DNA from: CAWAMR01 sp963783095
Lineage (GTDB): Bacteria; Planctomycetota; Planctomycetia; Gemmatales; Gemmataceae
DNA: 64,000 nucleotides
Reading direction: 5' to 3'
NCBI GenBank assembly: GCA_963783095.1
Contig: CAWAMR010000002.1
Location: 1,615,664 to 1,679,663 of the forward strand
Shown here: positions 50,298-62,903 of the stretch, piece after piece
Position numbering within the stretch: position 1 is the stretch's first letter
How the letters are laid out: the number at the start of each line of letters is the position of its first letter
The notes under the pieces: generated by a model
Databases searched by the model: none
What the model was told of the DNA's origin: nothing
The model's input: only the letters and a program-made list of their open reading frames with translations
Program-made: the position numbers and the translations under genes

Positions 50298-51722
50298 TGT
50301 CACCTCACGGACTACCTCTCCCGATACGTCGGTGAGCCGATAGTCTCTTCCTGCATGTCGGAAGGTCAACCTGGTGTGATCGAGGCCGAGCAGGTGAAGC
50401 ACTGTGGCGTGGAAGTCCGGCATCGTTACTTTCTTGTCGGCCACGTAATAACCGAACTCATCGGTGCTGCCGTAAGTCATACCACCCTTGATCCCGCCCC
50501 CTGCCACCCACATCGTGAATGCGTGCGGGTGATGGTCCGCGCCCGTCACTGCCTTGACTCGCAGGGGTGCGCCCAAACTCGGTTCCCCAAATGACTAGAG
50601 TGTCATTCAATAAACCGCGCGCTTTCAGATCCTTTAGAAGTCCGGCGATCGGCTTGTCCACCTTGCGGGCATTGGTGGTGTGATTATTCTTCAGATCGCT
50701 GTGTGCGTCCCAGTAGTTGCGGATAACTGAAGTTTACCTGAACAAAGCGGACCCCCGCCTCGGCAAACCGACGCGCCAGCAAGCATTGTCTGCCGTATTC
50801 ATCGGTTGACTCCTCGCCGATTCCATAGAGGGCATGAACTCTATCACTCTCTTGAGAAAGGTCCATCACATTTGGGACTTCCATCTGCATGCGGAAGGTC
50901 AATTCCAGTGACTCGATCCGGGCTTCGAGCCGGGCATCTTCCCCCGATCGTTCCAAATGTCGCTGATTCGCCTGCCGGAGAAGCTGCAAGTGTCGCCGCT
51001 GGAGTAAAGGGTCATCTCCCGGCACGGTATTCGAGAACTTTGCCTCCTTGAACGAAGTCGAACCATCGCCGATGCGAGTTCCCTGAAAACTTGCCGGCAA
51101 GAACGCGGAGCCGTAGTTTTGGGAGCCGCCGTGATAAACCGAAGGACTCATCGTGATGAAGCCCGGAAGGTTCTGGTTCTCGCTACCGAGGCCGTAGAGC
51201 GTCCAGGCTCCCATGCTCGGGCCGATTAAAGACGCCATCCCCGGTGTGGAGCGTCAAGAGTGCCGGCCCGTGCGAAACCTGGTTTCCTCCGGTCATGGAA
51301 CGAATCACGCAGATGTCGTCGATGCACGAAGCCACGTGAGGAAACAACTCGCTCACTTCGATCCCACTGTTGCCGTATTTCTGAAACTTCCAGGGAGATT
51401 TCAACAAGTTGCCTGTTGCCGCAAACTCGAATTTCGGTTTCTGAATCGGCAAGGGCTGGCCGTTCATCTGCGTCAACTTCGGCTTGGGGTCAAAAGTATC
51501 GACGTGCGAAACACCTCCGTGCATGAAAAGAAAGATGACTCGTTTGGCCTTTGCCGGAAAATGCCCGGACTTGGAAGCGAGTGGGTTGGTACTGGAGGAT
51601 CGGGCAGCCTCGCCCAGCGATTCGGATGCCAGCAGCCCTGAAAGGGCAACGCCGCCGAAGCCACATGCGATCTGGCGGAGCGCCGCGCGCCGACTCAGGT
51701 ACTGGTTCTGAGGAAACTGCAT
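50286..51722 (-). CDS. DUF1501 exported protein, three frameshifts
   Basis: A DUF1501 protein of about 478 residues encoded just after the PSD1/DUF1553 gene, the usual planctomycete pairing. A leader with LSRRAALRQIACGFGGVALS suggests Tat export. Family blocks are RVIFLFMHGGVSHVDTFDPK, ICVIRSMTGGNQVSHGPALL, LIGPSMGAWTLYGLGSENQN, NDTLVIWGTEFGRTP and GADHHPHAFTMWVAGGGIKG. Frame breaks lie near 51235, 50690 and 50575. I chose the ATG at 51722 because GTGGAG from the preceding gene end gives a ribosome site; GTG at 51731 is an alternative. The last codons run into the minisatellite block. Confidence 0.87.
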
Positions 51723-51727
51723 GTCGA

Positions 51728-54883
<3,156 letters not shown>

Positions 54884-55170
54884 GAGAATGATACCCAGAA
54901 TGGAGAAAAGGAGCGATTGATGGATCTTTACGAATCGCCGAAACCGGAATGTTTATCAATCACGAGACACTCCTATTAGTAGAATGAGCAGTGGAGCAAG
55001 AGTCAACACAAAAGATAGCCTAATTCCCTCTCCCCTGTACTCAGGGTTAGCTCCGGGGTGGGTTTGAAGTAGCCGAGTCTCACAGGTTAACCCCAAAGCT
55101 CACGCATCGGGTTCGCCTGACATTGCGAGACGGACTGCATCTGCGCGAAAGTGATGAAAGGAGATGGAGC

Positions 55171-56931
55171 TTGCCATCTATCGCCAAACTCTGGCATCTT
55201 CGACCGCACGATGCCGCCGCCATTGCCCGACTCAGTTCGTCGATGAATGTTTCCCCGATTATCGCACAACTCCTACTGAATCGACAAATCGAACGCCCCG
55301 AGGAAGGCCGGAGGTTTCTGGATGCTCCGCTCGTCGGCTTGCACCCACCTGATTTACTGCCCGGATTGTCCGAAGCCTGCGAACGAATTACCGCAGCGAT
55401 CGCCGCCAAAAAGCGAATTTGCATCTACGGCGATTACGATGTCGATGGCGTTACCGGGACGACGATCTTGCTGGGTTTGCTGAAACGATTGGGAGCGAAC
55501 GTCGAGTTTTACGTCCCCCATCGGCTCGAAGAAGGCTACGGTCTGAATATCGCAGCCCTTCAGCAGCGTCGCGAATCCGGGGTCGATATGGTAGTGACTG
55601 TGGATTGCGGCATCGCCAGTCTGGAGGAAGCCCAGGAAGCCCGCAAGCTCGGCCTGGAATTGATCGTTACCGACCATCACGAGATGAAAGATGAACTGCC
55701 CGAAGCAGCGGTGTCGGTGCATCCCAGGCTCCCCGGCAGCACCTATCCATTTGGAGGGTTGTCGGGCGCTGGGGTGGCGTTCAAGCTGGCCTGGGCACTC
55801 GCCATGAAAGCCGCCGGCAGCGAAAAGGTAAGCCCTCCCATGCGCGAGTTTCTTCTCGACGCGGTGGCACTGGCGGCCCTGGGTCTGGTGGCTGATGTGG
55901 TGCCGCTGCAAGATGAGAACCGCATTCTGGTCCGCCACGGCCTGGCCCGTCTCAAAACGCAGCCACCCTTGGGGATGAAAGCCTTGATCGAGTCCGCACA
56001 ATTGGCGGCCAACGCCACCTTGCGCGCGGAAGACATCGCCTTTCGCCTTGCCCCTCGAATGAACGCGGCCGGCCGATTGGGATATGCAGGTTTGGTAGTA
56101 GAAATGCTGACGACAACGAGTGCAGACAAAGCCCGCGAGGTGGCACAATATCTGGAAAGCCAAAACACGCAACGCCAACAGCTCGAACGAACCATGACCC
56201 AGCAAGCCAAGGACTTGCTGGCCGGCCAGGATCTTTCGACGCTGTCCGCTGTGGTGCTGACTCATTCGGAATGGCATGCGGGGGTGATCGGCATTGTGGC
56301 GGGCCGAATGGTGGAATATCTGGGCAGGCCGGTCTTGATCATCGCGCAGAAGGAAGGTTCATCGATCGCCACCGGCTCCGGTCGATCGATCCCCGGCTTT
56401 GCGCTCCATGAGGCATTGCGTGCCTGCGACTCAGAATTGCTCGGTCACGGCGGACATGCGATGGCCGCGGGTTTCAAGGTCGGGCTGGAACGCATCGACG
56501 CGTTAAGGCAATGCTTTTCTCGTTACGCGGCCGATCATTTCCCGCAAGGAGTGCCGCCCGCTCCCAGGCTGGTTCTGGATGCGGAAGTCCCGTTAAGCAC
56601 GCTGACGGTCGGCCTGGTCAAAGATCTGGATCGGTTGGAGCCTTACGGCGCGGACAATCCCCGGCCGCGTTTTCTGGCGGGTGGATTACAGGTGAGCGAT
56701 CCTCGTCGTATAGGAACCGGAGAACGACACATGAGTTTTCGTCTCAAGCAGGGACCAACGACTCTTCGCGCGGTGGCCTTCGGGATGGCGGATCGAATGG
56801 ATGAGTTGCTATCGGCAGGAGGGCAATGCTGTGTAGCATTCACACCGAAGATCAACGAATGGATGGGGCAACGAAAAGTGGAGCTGGAAGTAGCGGATTT
56901 CCAGCCCGGCCCGGTCGCGAGGCTCGTATAG
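55171..56931 (+). CDS. recJ: Single-stranded-DNA-specific exonuclease RecJ
   Basis: A 586-residue 5'-to-3' exonuclease of the DHH family, used in recombination and repair. Metal-binding motifs are DYDVDG (Asp cluster), VTVDCGIAS, IVTDHHEMKD (DHH) and GLVADVVPL. The DHHA1 domain has GHGGHAMAAGF and the C-terminal OB fold ends in KINEWMGQRKVELEVADFQP. An open frame reaches back to a TTG at 55123, but an AAAGGAG site sits 7 bases before the TTG at 55171. Starting there gives MPSIAKLWHLRPHD, as expected for RecJ, so I chose that start. Confidence 0.95.
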   Translation: MPSIAKLWHLRPHDAAAIARLSSSMNVSPIIAQLLLNRQIERPEEGRRFLDAPLVGLHPPDLLPGLSEACERITAAIAAKKRICIYGDYDVDGVTGTTILLGLLKRLGANVEFYVPHRLEEGYGLNIAALQQRRESGVDMVVTVDCGIASLEEAQEARKLGLELIVTDHHEMKDELPEAAVSVHPRLPGSTYPFGGLSGAGVAFKLAWALAMKAAGSEKVSPPMREFLLDAVALAALGLVADVVPLQDENRILVRHGLARLKTQPPLGMKALIESAQLAANATLRAEDIAFRLAPRMNAAGRLGYAGLVVEMLTTTSADKAREVAQYLESQNTQRQQLERTMTQQAKDLLAGQDLSTLSAVVLTHSEWHAGVIGIVAGRMVEYLGRPVLIIAQKEGSSIATGSGRSIPGFALHEALRACDSELLGHGGHAMAAGFKVGLERIDALRQCFSRYAADHFPQGVPPAPRLVLDAEVPLSTLTVGLVKDLDRLEPYGADNPRPRFLAGGLQVSDPRRIGTGERHMSFRLKQGPTTLRAVAFGMADRMDELLSAGGQCCVAFTPKINEWMGQRKVELEVADFQPGPVARLV

Positions 56932-56948
56932 AAGCGGAGAAAGTTATC

Positions 56949-56976
56949 TTGACGTTAGAAGTGATGGGTCTATACT
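56949..56976 (+). promoter_or_regulatory. Sigma-70 type promoter of tRNA-Val
   Basis: TTGACG (56949-56954) and TATACT (56971-56976) are separated by 16 bp, and the mature tRNA starts 11 bp later. Both hexamers are one base or less from consensus, and the placement is what a tRNA gene needs. Confidence 0.8.
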
Positions 56977-56987
56977 TTGAAGGGATC

Positions 56988-57061
56988 GGGCGTTTAGCTC
57001 AGTTGGCTAGAGTACCAGTATGACACACTGGGGGTCACAGGTTCAAGTCCTGTAACGCCCA
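56988..57061 (+). tRNA. tRNA-Val (anticodon GAC)
   Basis: The acceptor stem GGGCGTT pairs with AACGCCC. The D arm is TAGCTCAGTTGGCTAGAGTA, the anticodon arm is CCAGT-ATGACAC-ACTGG with anticodon GAC (valine), and the T arm is CACAGGTTCAAGTCCTGT. No CCA is encoded directly; ACTCC follows. A good promoter lies upstream and a terminator downstream. The 3' part is the likely attachment site of the integrative element that follows. Confidence 0.95.
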
Positions 57062-57067
57062 CTCCAG

Positions 57068-57102
57068 AAGGCTTCTTGTCACTCGTTGACAGGAAGCCTT
57101 TT
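57068..57102 (+). terminator. Rho-independent terminator after tRNA-Val
   Basis: A 13-bp stem (AAGGCTTCTTGTC with its partner GACAGGAAGCCTT, one G-T pair, 7-nt loop) ends in TTTT. It starts seven bases after the tRNA. Only 55 bp separate it from the integrase stop on the other strand, so it may also limit read-through into the integrase. Confidence 0.85.
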
Positions 57103-57157
57103 CCATTGACAGGCGTTGAACTTACGTCGAGTTCCGAATCATCTCCAAGCAATCGTA

Positions 57158-58661
57158 TTATCGATAGATTGTTGACTCAGAACTTGACCCCTCTTGTACC
57201 CCTGTGAACGAAGTCCGTGTAAGCTGTAGTGTAAGCTGGAGATCGTCGGTTCCGGTCCGAAGTTGCTCGTTCGAGGTTCTCCCTTCCGGACGGAGCGGAA
57301 GCATCGGCAAGGATTCAATCGCGCCGGCCACATCCATCAACCGGGGATCGGTGTAAACATTCATCGTCAAATCGATCTTGCTATGTCGCATGGCCGCTTG
57401 CGCCGTTCTGGGTGAAACCCCACCTTTGCTCAGAAGAGTTCCGAAGGTGTGACGGAGAGCGTGAACGTCAAGAAATCTTCGGCGTTCATCTTGCTTCGGC
57501 GATTCCTGCCGCTTTCAAATCTCGGTTCAGGATCTTGCACAGTTTGTCAGGAACGTCAAAAATCTGACTGTCCGAAGGGAGACGAAAAGGAACAGGTTCC
57601 TCTTGGCTTCGGGCTTCCTCCTGCATCCTCTGGAGTTTGGACGCAAGCCATTGTCGTAAGTCTTCGGCAAGGTCGCTCCGGATCGGAATACTGTTCCCTT
57701 CGCCGGATTTCTCGTCAGCCGCTTCAAGCTCCACAAACGGGGATTGAACATCGAGATGGATTTGACCGACCGTGAGCGAAGCGAGTTCACCCTTGCGAAG
57801 CCCGGTCAACACCAGGGTCTTGTAGATCAAGGCGCGTTCCAGTCCCAGCGCTTCCAATCGTGAGATCGTTTCGGGTCGAAGTTTCGCGGCGGATTGTCCT
57901 TTCTGCTTACCGCGCCGAATCATTCCCGCTTCGTCCAACGGACGACGAAGCGCCACCGCAAGAAGGCGCGAGAGTTCATCTTCGGTCATCGCTCGCCGCT
58001 TGTGTCGAGGATCGGCCTTCTCGTTCAGCTTCATGATCCCCTCGAAGGGGTTCGAAAGCAATCGCCGGACAGTAGGTTCCGCGCACCAGTTCGCGAAAGC
58101 AACTGCGGTCGTGTGGTAGCTGTTCCGTGTTCGTGCCGACATTCCACCTTCGGTCTTGGCACTCAACCAGCTTTCCAGGGTATGACGGTCAAGGTCGGCA
58201 AGTCGAGCGAACCGGCATTCCTCGGTCAGACAAAGAAGCTGACGGTTCACATTCTTGCGATGCTCTGAACAGCATCCAATCGCTTCCAGGTGCTTGATGT
58301 AGGCGGCAAGATGCTCCGCCAAAGGTGTTCCTTGATGTTCCGTTGTTGCTGCTTCGGCAGTCGTCATGATCCCCGCGCGAATCCGCTCGGCAGCTTTTTC
58401 GAGTTCGTTCAGAACGCTTTGCGATGCTTGCTTGTCGCGGCATTCCGTCGAAACGGTTTGTACTTGGCCGGAACCATCGCGGTATCGGGCAAAGTAAACT
58501 TTCGATTCTCTGACGATACGGGTTCCTTCCGCGTTCAGGGGTGCGGTTTGCTGTTTGCCTCTCTTATTCAACCATCGCGCGTATCGACGGCCTTTCACAC
58601 GGACAACATCCGAGTTGGTGGGAATTGGCTTCGTGAATTGCTGTTTGAACAGACTGCCCAT
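57158..58661 (-). CDS. Tyrosine recombinase/integrase, one frameshift
   Basis: A site-specific integrase of about 500 residues. It has an N-terminal Arm-type and SAM-like core-binding part (LADLDRHTLESWLSAKTEGG) and a catalytic domain with Arg in LVLTGLRKGELASLT, His-x-x-Arg in VHALRHTFGTLLS, His in AAMRHSKIDLT and the tyrosine in TMNVYTDPR. A missing G near 57485 splits it (GIAEAR stop, then DERRRFLDVHALRH in the next frame). All catalytic residues survive when joined. It sits about 100 bp from the tRNA-Val 3' end and points toward it, the classic layout for an element integrated at a tRNA gene. Confidence 0.92.
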
Positions 58662-58674
58662 CTCAATCTACCTT

Positions 58675-58877
58675 TCAGGTTCCGGTTCGAATCTCAGACT
58701 GAAGATAATTAGCAAGGACACCAGCTTTGTTCAGTCTCAAGGAGGTTCGTCCGTCCAAGAAACCGGGCGAGCGAGTTCCGATCAACGCCCGTGGCCTTTT
58801 CAATGGCTTGTAAGGGAAGTTCGCTCTCTCGAATCGCTTTCCGAAGCGAATCCGGAGAGGACATCTTTCAACTTCAT
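58675..58877 (-). CDS. Small helix-turn-helix regulator, frame broken
   Basis: Translation across one or two indels gives KDVLSGSLRKAIRESELPLQ, then AIEKATGVDRNSLARFL and DGRTSLRLNKAGVLANYLQS, ending in EIRTGT. This is an Xre-like helix-turn-helix protein of about 65 residues. It ends 13 bp before the integrase start, so the two probably share a transcript. A 14-bp palindrome (58881-58894) sits just upstream of its ATG and could be its own operator. Partial copies of this gene recur in each upstream repeat unit. Confidence 0.65.
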
Positions 58878-58880
58878 GAT

Positions 58881-58894
58881 GCTACAATTGTAGC
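58881..58894 (-). promoter_or_regulatory. Palindromic operator-like site, copy 1
   Basis: GCTACAATTGTAGC is a perfect 14-base palindrome placed four bases before the HTH gene start. Related sites precede the HTH copies at 59555-59574 and 60231-60250. Its position suggests autoregulation by the HTH protein. Confidence 0.5.
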
Positions 58895-59407
58895 ACTCGT
58901 TGATAGTTTGTCCAGGTCGAGTTGAGCGAACTGATCCAAACAACATCGAAGTGGCCACCAACCCCTTACCCCCGTCGTCCGAACATCCTGACCGGAACTC
59001 CGCACGGAATCCTCATGAGTCCGTAGCCTTTCGGCTGATTGTTTTTCGTGGTCGCAACAACTTGTCGGGTCCACCGGAAGTCCCCTCACCAGTCAAGTCA
59101 TTCGAGGTTCGCCAATTATTTTTCGTGTCAGACTGGTTCATGTTCCACATTCACCATCCACGGACGGTCATCCTGACCATCCTACAACGCGGTCATCCCT
59201 TGCGTCGTTCTCATGCAGAGGCGGTTCCTCAGTTTGCTGGGCTATAGCATTCCTTCACCGCGTCGGGTGCTACCCGTCGCGTTTCTCAGCGTCTACTGGA
59301 TGAGACCAGGGTTTTTTGCTTTCGCCTGCCCGCTCACCTCACGGCTCACGGGGAACACCCTGTTTCGCCCCTCTCGTCGCCTAAACGACCGGCGGGAGCC
59401 TCCGCTT

Positions 59408-59554
59408 TCAACGTGAGTGGAAACAGAACCTTGCAAAATCTCGCGGAGCAGCTCCGGGTCTACCCCCGTGGTTTTTTCGATCGCTTGTAAGGGAAGGCCG
59501 GGCTTCTAGAATCGCTTTACGCAGTGGTCCTGATAGTATGTCTCTCATCGTCAT
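59408..59554 (-). pseudogene. Partial HTH copy in repeat unit 2
   Basis: MTMRDILSGPLRKAILE followed, after a frame change, by LPLQAIEKTTGVDPELLREI resembles the HTH gene next to the integrase. The C-terminal half is replaced by unrelated sequence of the repeat. The palindrome AGTGCTATAATTGTAGCACT directly precedes the start. Confidence 0.6.
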
Positions 59555-59574
59555 AGTGCTATAATTGTAGCACT
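59555..59574 (-). promoter_or_regulatory. Palindromic operator-like site, copy 2
   Basis: AGTGCTA and TAGCACT arms with a 6-bp centre lie directly before the HTH copy of unit 2. On the minus strand the centre reads CAATTA. Confidence 0.5.
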
Positions 59575-60084
59575 CGTTGATAGTTTGTCCAGGTCGAGTT
59601 GAGCAAACTGATCCAAACAACATCGAAGTGGCACCCAACCCCTTACCCCCGTCGTCCGAACATCCTGACCGGAACTCCGCACGGAATCCTCATGAGTCCG
59701 TAGCCTTTCGGCTGATTGTTTTTCGTGGTCGCAACAACTTGTCGGGTCCACCGGAAGTCCCCTCACCACGTCGAGTCATTCGAGGTTCGCCAATTATTTT
59801 TCGTGTCAGACTGGTTCATGTTCCACATTCACCATCCACGGACGGTCATCCTGACCATCCTACAACGCGGTCATCCCTTGCGTCGTTCTCATGCAGAGGC
59901 GGTTCCTCAGTTTGCTGGGCTATAGCATTCCTTCACCGCGTCGGGTGCTACCCGTCGCGTTTCTGAGCGTCTACTGGATGAGACCAGGGTTTTTTGCTTT
60001 CGCCTGCCCGCTCACCTCACGGCTCACGGGGAACACCCTGTTCGCCCCTCTCGTCGCCTAAACGACCGGCGGGGGCCTTTCACT

Positions 60085-60230
60085 TCAGACCGAGTGGAAA
60101 CAAAAGTCTTCCAAAAATCTCGCGAGCGAGTTCCGGTCTACCCCGTGGTTTTTTCGATCGCTTGTAAGGGAAGGCCGCTTTCTCGAATCGCTTTACGCAG
60201 TGGTCCTGATAGTATGTCTCTCATCGTCAT
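60085..60230 (-). pseudogene. Partial HTH copy in repeat unit 3
   Basis: MTMRDILSGPLRKAIRESGL followed by PLQAIEKTTG and, after a one-base shift, DRNSLARFLEDF shows a near-complete HTH domain. The end (FCFHSV and stop at 60085) differs from the copy beside the integrase. It could still encode a short HTH protein if the shift is a sequence error. Confidence 0.6.
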
Positions 60231-60250
60231 AGTGCTATAATTGTAGCACT
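60231..60250 (-). promoter_or_regulatory. Palindromic operator-like site, copy 3
   Basis: The same AGTGCTA/TAGCACT inverted repeat as in unit 2, directly before the HTH copy of unit 3. Confidence 0.5.
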
Positions 60251-60735
60251 CGTTGATAGTTTGTCCAGGTCGAGTTGAGCAAACTGATCCAAACAACATG
60301 GAATCCGGCCCACCAACCCCTTACCCCCGTCGTCCGAACATCCTGACCGGAACTCCGCACGGAATCCTCATGAGTCCGTAGCCTTTCGGCTGATTGTTTT
60401 TCGTGGTCGCAACAACTTGTCGGGTCCACCGGAAGTCCCCTCACCACGTCGAGTCATTCGAGGTTCGCCAATTATTTTTCGTGTCAGACTGGTTCATGTT
60501 CCACATTCACCATCCACGGACGGTCATCCTGACCATCCTACAACGCGGTCATCCCTTGCGTCGTTCTCATGCAGAGGCGGTTCCTCAGTTTGCTGGGCTA
60601 TAGCATTCCTTCACCGCGTCGGGTGCTACCCGTCGCGTTTCTCAGCGTCTACTGGATGAGACCAGGGTTTTTTGCTTTCGCCTGCCCGCTCACCTCACGG
60701 CTCACGGGGAACACCCTGTTCGCCCCTCTCGTCGC

Positions 60736-61044
60736 CTAAACGGGCGAGGAGAGACCTGCGAGCTGGCCTCGGTGAATAAAATCCTTTGCGCGCGTTTGCA
60801 CATCCGGTGATGGCCCTGGTCCCCGGACGCCGCCGCCTCGCTGTCTCGAACATCCTTGCGCATTTGATGCGAGACATTCTTCATCTGAAATGAGCACTCG
60901 TTTTCCGATACGAATCGAATGAATTCGGCCTGCATCGATCATCCGCCAAACATGCCGGTCAGAAACGGTGAGATGTCGTGCAGCTCGGGAATCGACCACG
61001 GCGTTCCCGGCACAAAGAACAGGAGTGGAAAAGTTGTCGTTCAT
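60736..61044 (-). CDS. Excisionase-type helix-turn-helix protein
   Basis: A 102-residue DNA-binding protein. LTVSDRHVWRMIDAGRIHSI with RIGKRVLISDEE is the MerR/excisionase-like winged helix found in element excision factors. The C-terminal 45 residues are Gly/Arg-rich and non-conserved, and the last ones run into the edge of the third 676-bp repeat copy, so the natural end may have been replaced. It lies upstream of the integrase on the same strand, as expected for an excision protein. An AGGACA site precedes the ATG at 61044. Confidence 0.75.
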   Translation of the reverse strand: MNDNFSTPVLCAGNAVVDSRAARHLTVSDRHVWRMIDAGRIHSIRIGKRVLISDEECLASNAQGCSRQRGGGVRGPGPSPDVQTRAKDFIHRGQLAGLSSPV

Positions 61045-61169
61045 CGGAGTGTCCTGAATGTATTAGTCGGTTGGGGTAGCAACCGTCACCAACAATAGAA
61101 AAATCCTTTGGATGCCTTTGCACAGGCTCTCAAAAAATCCGACACTCCTGATCGGAAAGGACTCTATAT

Positions 61170-61197
61170 ATGATATACATTTTTTTTCGACCGTCAA
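61170..61197 (-). promoter_or_regulatory. Promoter for the excisionase/integrase strand
   Basis: On the minus strand, TTGACG (61192-61197) and TATCAT (61170-61175) are 16 bp apart in an AT-rich stretch (61160-61260). This is about 125 bp upstream of the excisionase start. Confidence 0.5.
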
Positions 61198-61263
61198 GAT
61201 ATGTCGAAACGATTCTTATCATGTCAAAATATAGCAAACAAACAGTTGGCTTTCTGCAATCAA

Positions 61264-61863
61264 TTATTGTGATGGTAGTGACAGGGCATCGTTAAGAATA
61301 GGAAGGATTGCTATACCTGAGAATCGAGCTAGTTCATCGGTGTAGTTTCTAATGGTTAGCGAGATGGATGCCGACGATTGATTCAACAGTTCTTTGACTC
61401 TTGCGTCTTTCATGTTCAGAACGAATTGTTCGGTCGCTCTCCGTCCAATTACATATTGCCGCTCAGAGTGCTTGAAGAAAAGCGATGCCCCCCGAATTGC
61501 TCGGTTGAATCGACCGTGAGGAAAAAAGTTTCGCTTCCCACTTTCAACGCAACCTCTGTTATCGTTATTGGGATAGTGCAAGGGTTATAGATTTCTACCC
61601 AGAAAAGTTTATCTTCCTTAAATCGGGGATGATCGGAATGCAATTTTACAATTACCTTATCCTTCTTCTCTTCCTCTTTTGCTTTGCGTTCCCGTTCCTT
61701 GTCGAGAATATCGTAAACAGTCTTGAACCCTCCGAGAGCAAACCCCACAAATGCAATGACGCGGGTAACGTCGTCGCCTTGCAATCCCTTAACGAAGAAT
61801 GACACTACGATAAATACAAGCAACAGCGGTTATGCCGACAAAGGTCCAAGCTTTCTTACTCAT
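61264..61863 (-). CDS. Membrane-anchored protein of the integrative element, two frameshifts
   Basis: I do not recognise this gene. From the ATG at 61863 (GGAGG site) the protein begins MSKKAWTFVGITAVA, then after a one-base shift near 61828 continues LVFIVVSFFVKGLQGDDVTR and VIAFVGFALGGFKTVYDIL, so one to two membrane helices. A very charged stretch (DKERERKAKEEEKKDKVIVK) leads to a beta-type domain (FWVEIYNPCTIPITITEVAL). After another shift near 61500 it ends SARISLTIRN-like through ILNDALSLPSQ. Joined length is about 200 residues. Base composition is lower in GC than the chromosome side. It could be a surface or exclusion protein; there is no evidence for either. Confidence 0.55.
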
Positions 61864-61959
61864 TGCTTCGCCTCCAATTCGGGGTAATCGCTCAAGGTAA
61901 CATGAATGCGAAAACTCGGAGAGTCAAAAATCTGACGGTTTGTGGCGGGTAAAGGATGA

Positions 61960-62417
61960 TTAGGCAGACCTGAAAAGTATGGTGTCTTCTCCTACTATTC
62001 TTGCCACGTAATGATAATGCGAAGCGGCGCTTTCGATCAATTTCTTTGTTGCACCCGGAACGAGGCGGAGTTGTTTATCGATTTGTCGGTAGTTCAGAGC
62101 GACGCCTGCGATTGAGTCTGGGTAGTTCCCGACAAATTCAACCAACTTCGCTAGACAATCATCATTGTTGAAGAATAAGGGTTTCCTGTCATTGAAACGA
62201 CTGCGAATGTTGGACAGGAAAAACCATAAGGAAAATGAGAAGAGAATCCAAGAAGCCATCTCGGAACGAAAACAGATGCGAGCAGCCAATTCCAACAATC
62301 CGATACGCTCTGCCAACCACCGAAAATGAGGGCGATCAGCCCTATGATGAGGGCGGTAATAAGACCGCCGAGAACCTTTTCGACAAGAGGATCACGAAAG
62401 AAAGATTTTAGGCGCAT
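61960..62417 (-). CDS. Small two-helix membrane protein of the integrative element, one frameshift
   Basis: I do not recognise this gene. MRLKSFFRDPLVEKVLGGLI with TALIIGLIALIFGGW gives one membrane helix, and after a frame change near 62275 ASWILFSFSLWFFLSNI gives a second. A soluble C-terminal part follows (LAKLVEFVGNYPDSIAGVAL, QIDKQLRLVPGATKKLIESA). Joined length is about 152 residues. It lies just upstream of the other membrane protein gene on the same strand with a 96-bp gap, so they may be co-expressed. Confidence 0.55.
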
Positions 62418-62903
62418 GGTTAGTTAGTCTTATCGCTTTGAGTCGGATACCTCAAGCTTCAGAGAATCACAATCCGAGTTAGTCGCTCCCTCTTCTTGAC
62501 TTTATATCAGATTTCAAAAGGCAGTCCATCGGTTTGACCATTCGACCATCCGATGGACTTCGTTTCTGAAAAGACACTGGAATCCGGAAATGGATGGTGT
62601 AAACTCGACTAGTAGTTCGGAAAGTATCCGAACTTTTCTTTTTGTCCTTGGGAGAGAGAAACCAGACCATGTAGCCCGTGGCGAATTCGCCTCGGTAACA
62701 ATACGAACCATGCGTTGCATGGGTTATCGCTTCTCGACGAACCGACCAAACGGGAACCGAAAGGTTCACGGTGTTACGAAAAGCGGACCTGTGCCGCGCC
62801 CCGAAAGGGGCGGCGGCCGGTGTCCGTTCTCGTCATGGCTCTTGGTCGGGCCTGTGTAGAGCGGCGTCTGGTTTGCCGCTCCGTATTTTTGGGGGTTCGT
62901 CCC
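62418..62903. other. Intergenic region with hairpins, possible non-coding RNA
   Basis: No convincing protein is seen in these 486 bp. A 10-bp stem hairpin lies at 62523-62559 (AGTCCATCGG arms), a GCCCC-GAAA-GGGGC hairpin at 62797-62812, and a terminator at 62859-62889. Together they could mark a plus-strand structured transcript of 300-370 nt. Confidence 0.4.
62859..62889 (+). terminator. Rho-independent terminator
   Basis: GAGCGGC (62859-62865) pairs with GCCGCTC (62875-62881) around a 9-nt loop, followed by CGTATTTTT. It lies 15 bp before the gene at 62904 and no protein gene clearly ends just upstream, which hints at a non-coding transcript. Confidence 0.65.

Larger units (their letters stand above)
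58891..60742. repeat. Tandem repeat of a ~676-bp unit, nearly three copies
   Basis: Aligned on TAGCACTCGTTGATAG, copies start at 58891, 59568 and 60244 (periods 677 and 676). The third copy runs to about 60742, where the excisionase gene begins. The copies are almost identical, with scattered small differences (for example GTGGCCACC, GTGGCACCC or CCGGCCCACC near each start). Read on the minus strand, each unit has about 480 bp without a convincing protein, then an HTH gene start after a palindrome. The 480-bp part has many short hairpins (AGCC-GAAA-GGCT; CGGGT-AGC-ACCCG; GAGG-AACCG-CCTC), so it may encode a structured RNA. The 60-70-codon frames inside it are probably not genes. Confidence 0.9.

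Noticed and set aside
59716..59925. 69-codon frames repeated in the 676-bp units (both strands)
   Set aside because: Copies are nearly identical at DNA level, so conservation says nothing about coding. They lack ribosome sites and family matches.
58891..60742. Group II intron or diversity-generating retroelement
   Set aside because: No reverse transcriptase gene, no recognisable domain V hairpin and no variable/template repeat pattern were seen.
62479..62769. 96-codon minus-strand and 89-codon plus-strand frames
   Set aside because: No ribosome site, no family pattern, and both overlap clear hairpins.
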